From assembly GCA_902803245.1 (NCBI GenBank), contig CADCPJ010000105.1:1-9164 (forward strand): a stretch of DNA of 9,164 bases, given 5' to 3'. Positions 6,308-9,164 of the stretch are shown here, one piece after another (within the stretch, counting starts at the first letter, position 1; every line of letters begins with the position of its first letter). Both the position numbers and the translations under genes were made by a program. This stretch comes from an uncultured Lachnospiraceae bacterium. Lineage in GTDB: Bacteria; Bacillota; Clostridia; Lachnospirales; Lachnospiraceae. The notes beneath the pieces were generated by a model that saw nothing but the letters and a program-made list of their open reading frames with translations, had not been told where the DNA came from and ran no database searches.

Positions 6308-7369
6308 TCATATCACCAGCATCGCATCCCCGAAGGAGAAGAACCGGTACCGCTCTTCCACCGCTTCGCGGTACGCATGCAGCACATGGTCCTTCCCCGC
6401 AAATGCCGAAACCAGCATGATCAGAGTGGACTCCGGCAGGTGGAAGTTCGTGATCAGTCCGTCCATCACTTTGAACTCATAGCCCGGGTAGATGAAGATG
6501 CTCGTGTCCCCGCTCCCCGCATGCACTGTGCCGCTCTCGTCCGCGGCCGATTCCACCGTGCGGCAGGAGGTCGTTCCCACACAGATCACGCGCCTGCCCT
6601 CGGCCTTCGCGCGGTTGATCGATGCGGCGGCTTCAGGAGTCACGACATAGGACTCCTCATGCATATGGTGCTGCGTCACGTCCTCCGCCTTCACCGGCCG
6701 GAACGTCCCGAGCCCGACGTGCAGCGTCACGCGGACGATCTCCACTCCTTTTGCTTCAAGCTCTTTGAGAAGCTCCTCCGTAAAATGGAGCCCCGCCGTA
6801 GGCGCAGCCGCACTTCCCTCGAAGCGCGCGTAGACGGTGTTGTACCTGTCCCTGTCCTTAAGCCTGTTGTGGATGTAAGGCGGCAGCGGCATTTCCCCGA
6901 GCTCGGACAGAATCGTCTCGAACACGCCGTCATAATGAAAATGGACCCGGCGGCTGCCGCCCTCAAGCACGTCGACGATCTCGGCGGTGAGGGGATATTT
7001 TCCCCTTTCATCCTTCCTGCCGAAATTGACGAACGTGCCGACTCTTAGTTTCTTTCCGGGTTTCACCAGAGTCTCCCACTCGTGCTCCGTGATCCGCTTA
7101 AGGAGCAGGATCTCGACCTTCGCGCCCTCGCCCTCATTTCCGGGCTGGTTTTCCTTTCTCCCAAGGAGCCTCGCGGGGATCACCTTCGTGTCATTGATCA
7201 CGAGCACGTCGCCGGCCCTTAAGTAGTTCCCGATATTGTGAAAATGGTCATGCGCGATCTCCCCGCTCTTTTTGTCCAGCTTCATGAGTCTCGACGCGGA
7301 GCGGTTTTCAAGGGGATCCTGCGCGATCAGCTCCTCGGGGAGGTCGTATCTAAAATCAGAAGTCTTCAT
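6308..7369 (-). CDS. queA: S-adenosylmethionine:tRNA ribosyltransferase-isomerase
   Basis: Transfers and isomerises the ribosyl part of SAM onto preQ1 at the wobble position of GUN-anticodon tRNAs, forming epoxyqueuosine, the penultimate stage of queuosine synthesis. The 353 residues match the usual full length. Seen: [17 protein letters not shown] at the N-terminus, [10 protein letters not shown] (59-68), GEMPLPPYI (158-166), YNTVYA (176-181), [13 protein letters not shown] (185-197), [10 protein letters not shown] (217-226), HHMHEE (234-239), [10 protein letters not shown] (265-274), [19 protein letters not shown] (305-323) and [11 protein letters not shown] (341-351), all family hallmarks. 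The start at 7369 agrees with the family N-terminus, but GAGGAG (7384-7389) is 14 bases away, longer than usual; in-frame CTG and ATT codons lie between. It follows pheT by 23 bases and precedes the thioesterase by 22. The usual partner tgt is not in the window. Confidence 0.96.
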   Translation of the reverse strand: MKTSDFRYDLPEELIAQDPLENRSASRLMKLDKKSGEIAHDHFHNIGNYLRAGDVLVINDTKVIPARLLGRKENQPGNEGEGAKVEILLLKRITEHEWETLVKPGKKLRVGTFVNFGRKDERGKYPLTAEIVDVLEGGSRRVHFHYDGVFETILSELGEMPLPPYIHNRLKDRDRYNTVYARFEGSAAAPTAGLHFTEELLKELEAKGVEIVRVTLHVGLGTFRPVKAEDVTQHHMHEESYVVTPEAAASINRAKAEGRRVICVGTTSCRTVESAADESGTVHAGSGDTSIFIYPGYEFKVMDGLITNFHLPESTLIMLVSAFAGKDHVLHAYREAVEERYRFFSFGDAMLVI

Positions 7370-7392
7370 CAGCAGAATTGTTTCTCCTCTTA

Positions 7393-9164
7393 TCAGGATC
7401 TGAGCTCGATGCCGAGACTGCCAAGACCATTAAGGATCTTCTTCATCGCGGACTGGATCTCCGCGTCATCCATCGTCTTCTCCGGATGGCGGAATCTGAG
7501 GGAGTAGGCCATGGACTTGAAGCCCGGGAGTATCGGAGCGCCCTCGTAGACGTCAAAGAGCGTGCAGTCCTCGAGGATCCTGCCTCCGCGCTGCTCGATC
7601 ATCGCCTCGATCTCGGCGTGCGTCACGTTCTTCGGCACAATCATGCTGATGTCGCGGGAGACCGCGGGATACTTTGCGACGCCGCGATATTTCCTGTCCG
7701 CCGTGGTGTAAGGCGTGATGCTCTTTAAGTCAATGACGGCGATGAGCGTTCTCTCACCGATCTCGTAGTTCTTCATGACGAGCGGGTGCACTTCGCCGAT
7801 CTCTCCGACCTCCAGGCCGTTGTAGCAGATCCTCGCCTGACGGCCGGGATGGAAATAGGGACGCCGAAGAGCTCCGTCATATGCGACCTTGTCGAGCATG
7901 CCGAGCTTCTCAAAGAGCAGCTCCACCACGCCCTTCATGTCGAAGAAATCCCCCTCGCCATACATGCCGAGGGTCAGCTTCTTTCTCTCGTCGGGAAGCT
8001 CCGTTAAGGGGAGCTCTTTCGCGAGATAGACATTTCCGAGCTCATAGAGGCGGACGGCCTTGTTGCGCCGGTTGTAATTGGTTGAAAGAGAAGTCAGGAT
8101 TCCGTTTAAAGGAGTCGTCCTCATGACGGAATAGTCCGGGCCGAGCGGGTTGCGGATCTCAATCGCCCGCCTCTCCGGGGCATCCTCCGGAAGCATGAGT
8201 CTGTCGAAGACCTTCGGGGACTCGAAGCTGTAGCAGTAGCCCTGCGAGAACCCGCAGTCCTCGGCGATGTCCCTCGCGATGGCTTCCACGCGCATCTCGT
8301 AAGTGAGCCCGCCCGCCGTCGCCGATCCGCTCGGGAGGGTCGTCGGGATCTTGTCGTAGCCGTAGAATCTCGCCACTTCCTCGGCGAGGTCGCAGGTGCG
8401 GTACACGTCCTGCCTCCAGGTAGGAACCACGACTTCATTTGTCTCTCTGTCGAGGGGCAGATCCACCTTCGCGAAATAGGCAGCCATCTGCTCGGCGGAA
8501 ATGTCGGTCCCCAGCATCGCGTTGATCTTCTCCGGCTCGAACGGGACTCTCCTTGCCTCCCTCTTTACCGGGTAGATGTCGACCGCGCCGCCCACCACTT
8601 CGCCTGCTCCGAACTCCTCCATGAGCTCGCAGGCGCGGTTCATGGCCTCCATGGCCGTGTTGGGGTCGAGCCCCTTGTCGAATTTCTGGGAGGCGTCGGT
8701 CTGGTGGCCGAGTCTCTTCGATGTGAGGCGGATGTTCGTCCCGTCGAAGTTCGCGGCCTCGAAGAGCACCGTCTTCACGTCGTCCGTGATCATGGAATTC
8801 TCGCCGCCCATGATTCCCGCGATGCCGACCGATTTCTCGCCGTCGCAGATCATCAGCATGCGGTCGTCCATTTCGTGCTCCTGGCCGTCCAGCGTCACGA
8901 ACTTCTCGCCGTTTTCCGCGCGGCGCACGACGATCTTATGCCCGGCGATGGTGTCGTAGTCGTAGGCGTGCATCGGCTGGCCGTACTCTTCCATGATGTA
9001 GTTCGTGATGTCGACGATGTTGTTGATCGGACGGATCCCGTTGGACGCGAGCCTTCTCTGCATCCACAGAGGGGACGGACCGATTTTGACATTTTTCACG
9101 ACGCGCGCCGTGTACCTGGGGCAGAGCTCCGTGTCGAGGACCTCCACTTTCACGTAGTCGTTCA
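7393..9164 (-). CDS. pheT: Phenylalanyl-tRNA synthetase beta subunit, N-terminus cut by window edge
   Basis: Beta chain of the (alpha-beta)2 enzyme that charges tRNA-Phe. The frame is open across the right edge (codons for Asn-Asp-Tyr precede the GTG at 9153), so GTG 9153 is internal and not a start; about 590 of roughly 800 residues are present. Missing is the N-terminal part, including the tRNA-binding (EMAP-like) domain. Numbered from that GTG: the B3/B4 editing domain has [14 protein letters not shown] (41-54), GQPMHAYD (58-65) and [11 protein letters not shown] (110-120); the B5 domain is around 200-270 and ends in [17 protein letters not shown] (254-270); the catalytic-like core follows with [15 protein letters not shown] (335-349); and the C-terminal FDX-ACB anticodon-binding domain begins near [13 protein letters not shown] (495-507). 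No frameshift or stop interrupts it. pheS is expected just beyond the right edge. queA follows after 23 bases, so this is probably one transcript. Confidence 0.97.
   Translation of the reverse strand, partial: NDYVKVEVLDTELCPRYTARVVKNVKIGPSPLWMQRRLASNGIRPINNIVDITNYIMEEYGQPMHAYDYDTIAGHKIVVRRAENGEKFVTLDGQEHEMDDRMLMICDGEKSVGIAGIMGGENSMITDDVKTVLFEAANFDGTNIRLTSKRLGHQTDASQKFDKGLDPNTAMEAMNRACELMEEFGAGEVVGGAVDIYPVKREARRVPFEPEKINAMLGTDISAEQMAAYFAKVDLPLDRETNEVVVPTWRQDVYRTCDLAEEVARFYGYDKIPTTLPSGSATAGGLTYEMRVEAIARDIAEDCGFSQGYCYSFESPKVFDRLMLPEDAPERRAIEIRNPLGPDYSVMRTTPLNGILTSLSTNYNRRNKAVRLYELGNVYLAKELPLTELPDERKKLTLGMYGEGDFFDMKGVVELLFEKLGMLDKVAYDGALRRPYFHPGRQARICYNGLEVGEIGEVHPLVMKNYEIGERTLIAVIDLKSITPYTTADRKYRGVAKYPAVSRDISMIVPKNVTHAEIEAMIEQRGGRILEDCTLFDVYEGAPILPGFKSMAYSLRFRHPEKTMDDAEIQSAMKKILNGLGSLGIELRS

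Noticed and set aside
6248..7048. 266-codon open frame on the plus strand
   Set aside because: It is antisense to queA, rich in Arg and His as expected of a shadow frame, with no domain.
9153..9153. GTG at 9153 as the pheT start
   Set aside because: The frame stays open to the window edge and PheT proteins have about 200 further N-terminal residues, so this is an internal valine codon.

Overview
The window looks like chromosomal housekeeping DNA from a fairly GC-rich member of the Clostridia, most likely Lachnospiraceae or a close relative. This rests on the protein sequences (an EF-G paralogue, a TyrA with an ACT domain, a class II-type EPSP synthase, QueA and PheT), strong AGGAGG-type ribosome binding sites, and a -35/-10 promoter with 17-bp spacing. 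The genus cannot be named from sequence reading alone. I see no mobile element, CRISPR array, rRNA or tRNA gene.

Layout, left to right. (1) 1-1407, minus: the first 469 codons of an EF-G-like translational GTPase, running off the left edge, with a clear promoter at 1439-1467. (2) 1408-1705: this promoter and, further right, the terminator of the next gene. (3) 1706-3070, minus: a 454-residue exported acidic Ala/Ser/Glu-rich protein of unknown function with a signal peptide and a 12-codon tandem repeat. (4) 3071-3328: a divergent control region with a possible promoter in each direction and three tandem 13-bp palindromic units. (5) 3329-5753, plus: tyrA and aroA, separated by one base, giving two steps of aromatic amino acid synthesis. 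(6) 5755-5796: a long, nearly perfect palindrome flanked by A and T runs that can terminate transcription from both sides. (7) 5809-9164, minus: a tightly packed pheT-queA-thioesterase cluster, read right to left; pheT lacks its 5' end because it crosses the right edge.

How the genes relate: TyrA diverts prephenate towards tyrosine and AroA makes the chorismate precursor EPSP, so their coupling makes sense for coordinated aromatic amino acid supply. PheT charges tRNA with phenylalanine, and QueA makes the queuosine precursor in the wobble position of certain tRNAs (including tRNA-Tyr), so most of the window serves aromatic amino acids, tRNA and translation. The hotdog thioesterase and the exported protein do not fit this theme. 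No clearly new biological system is visible. The features most worth a second look are the non-canonical GTPase motifs of the EF-G paralogue, the uncharacterised exported protein with the repeat array upstream of it, and the aroA/thioesterase palindrome.
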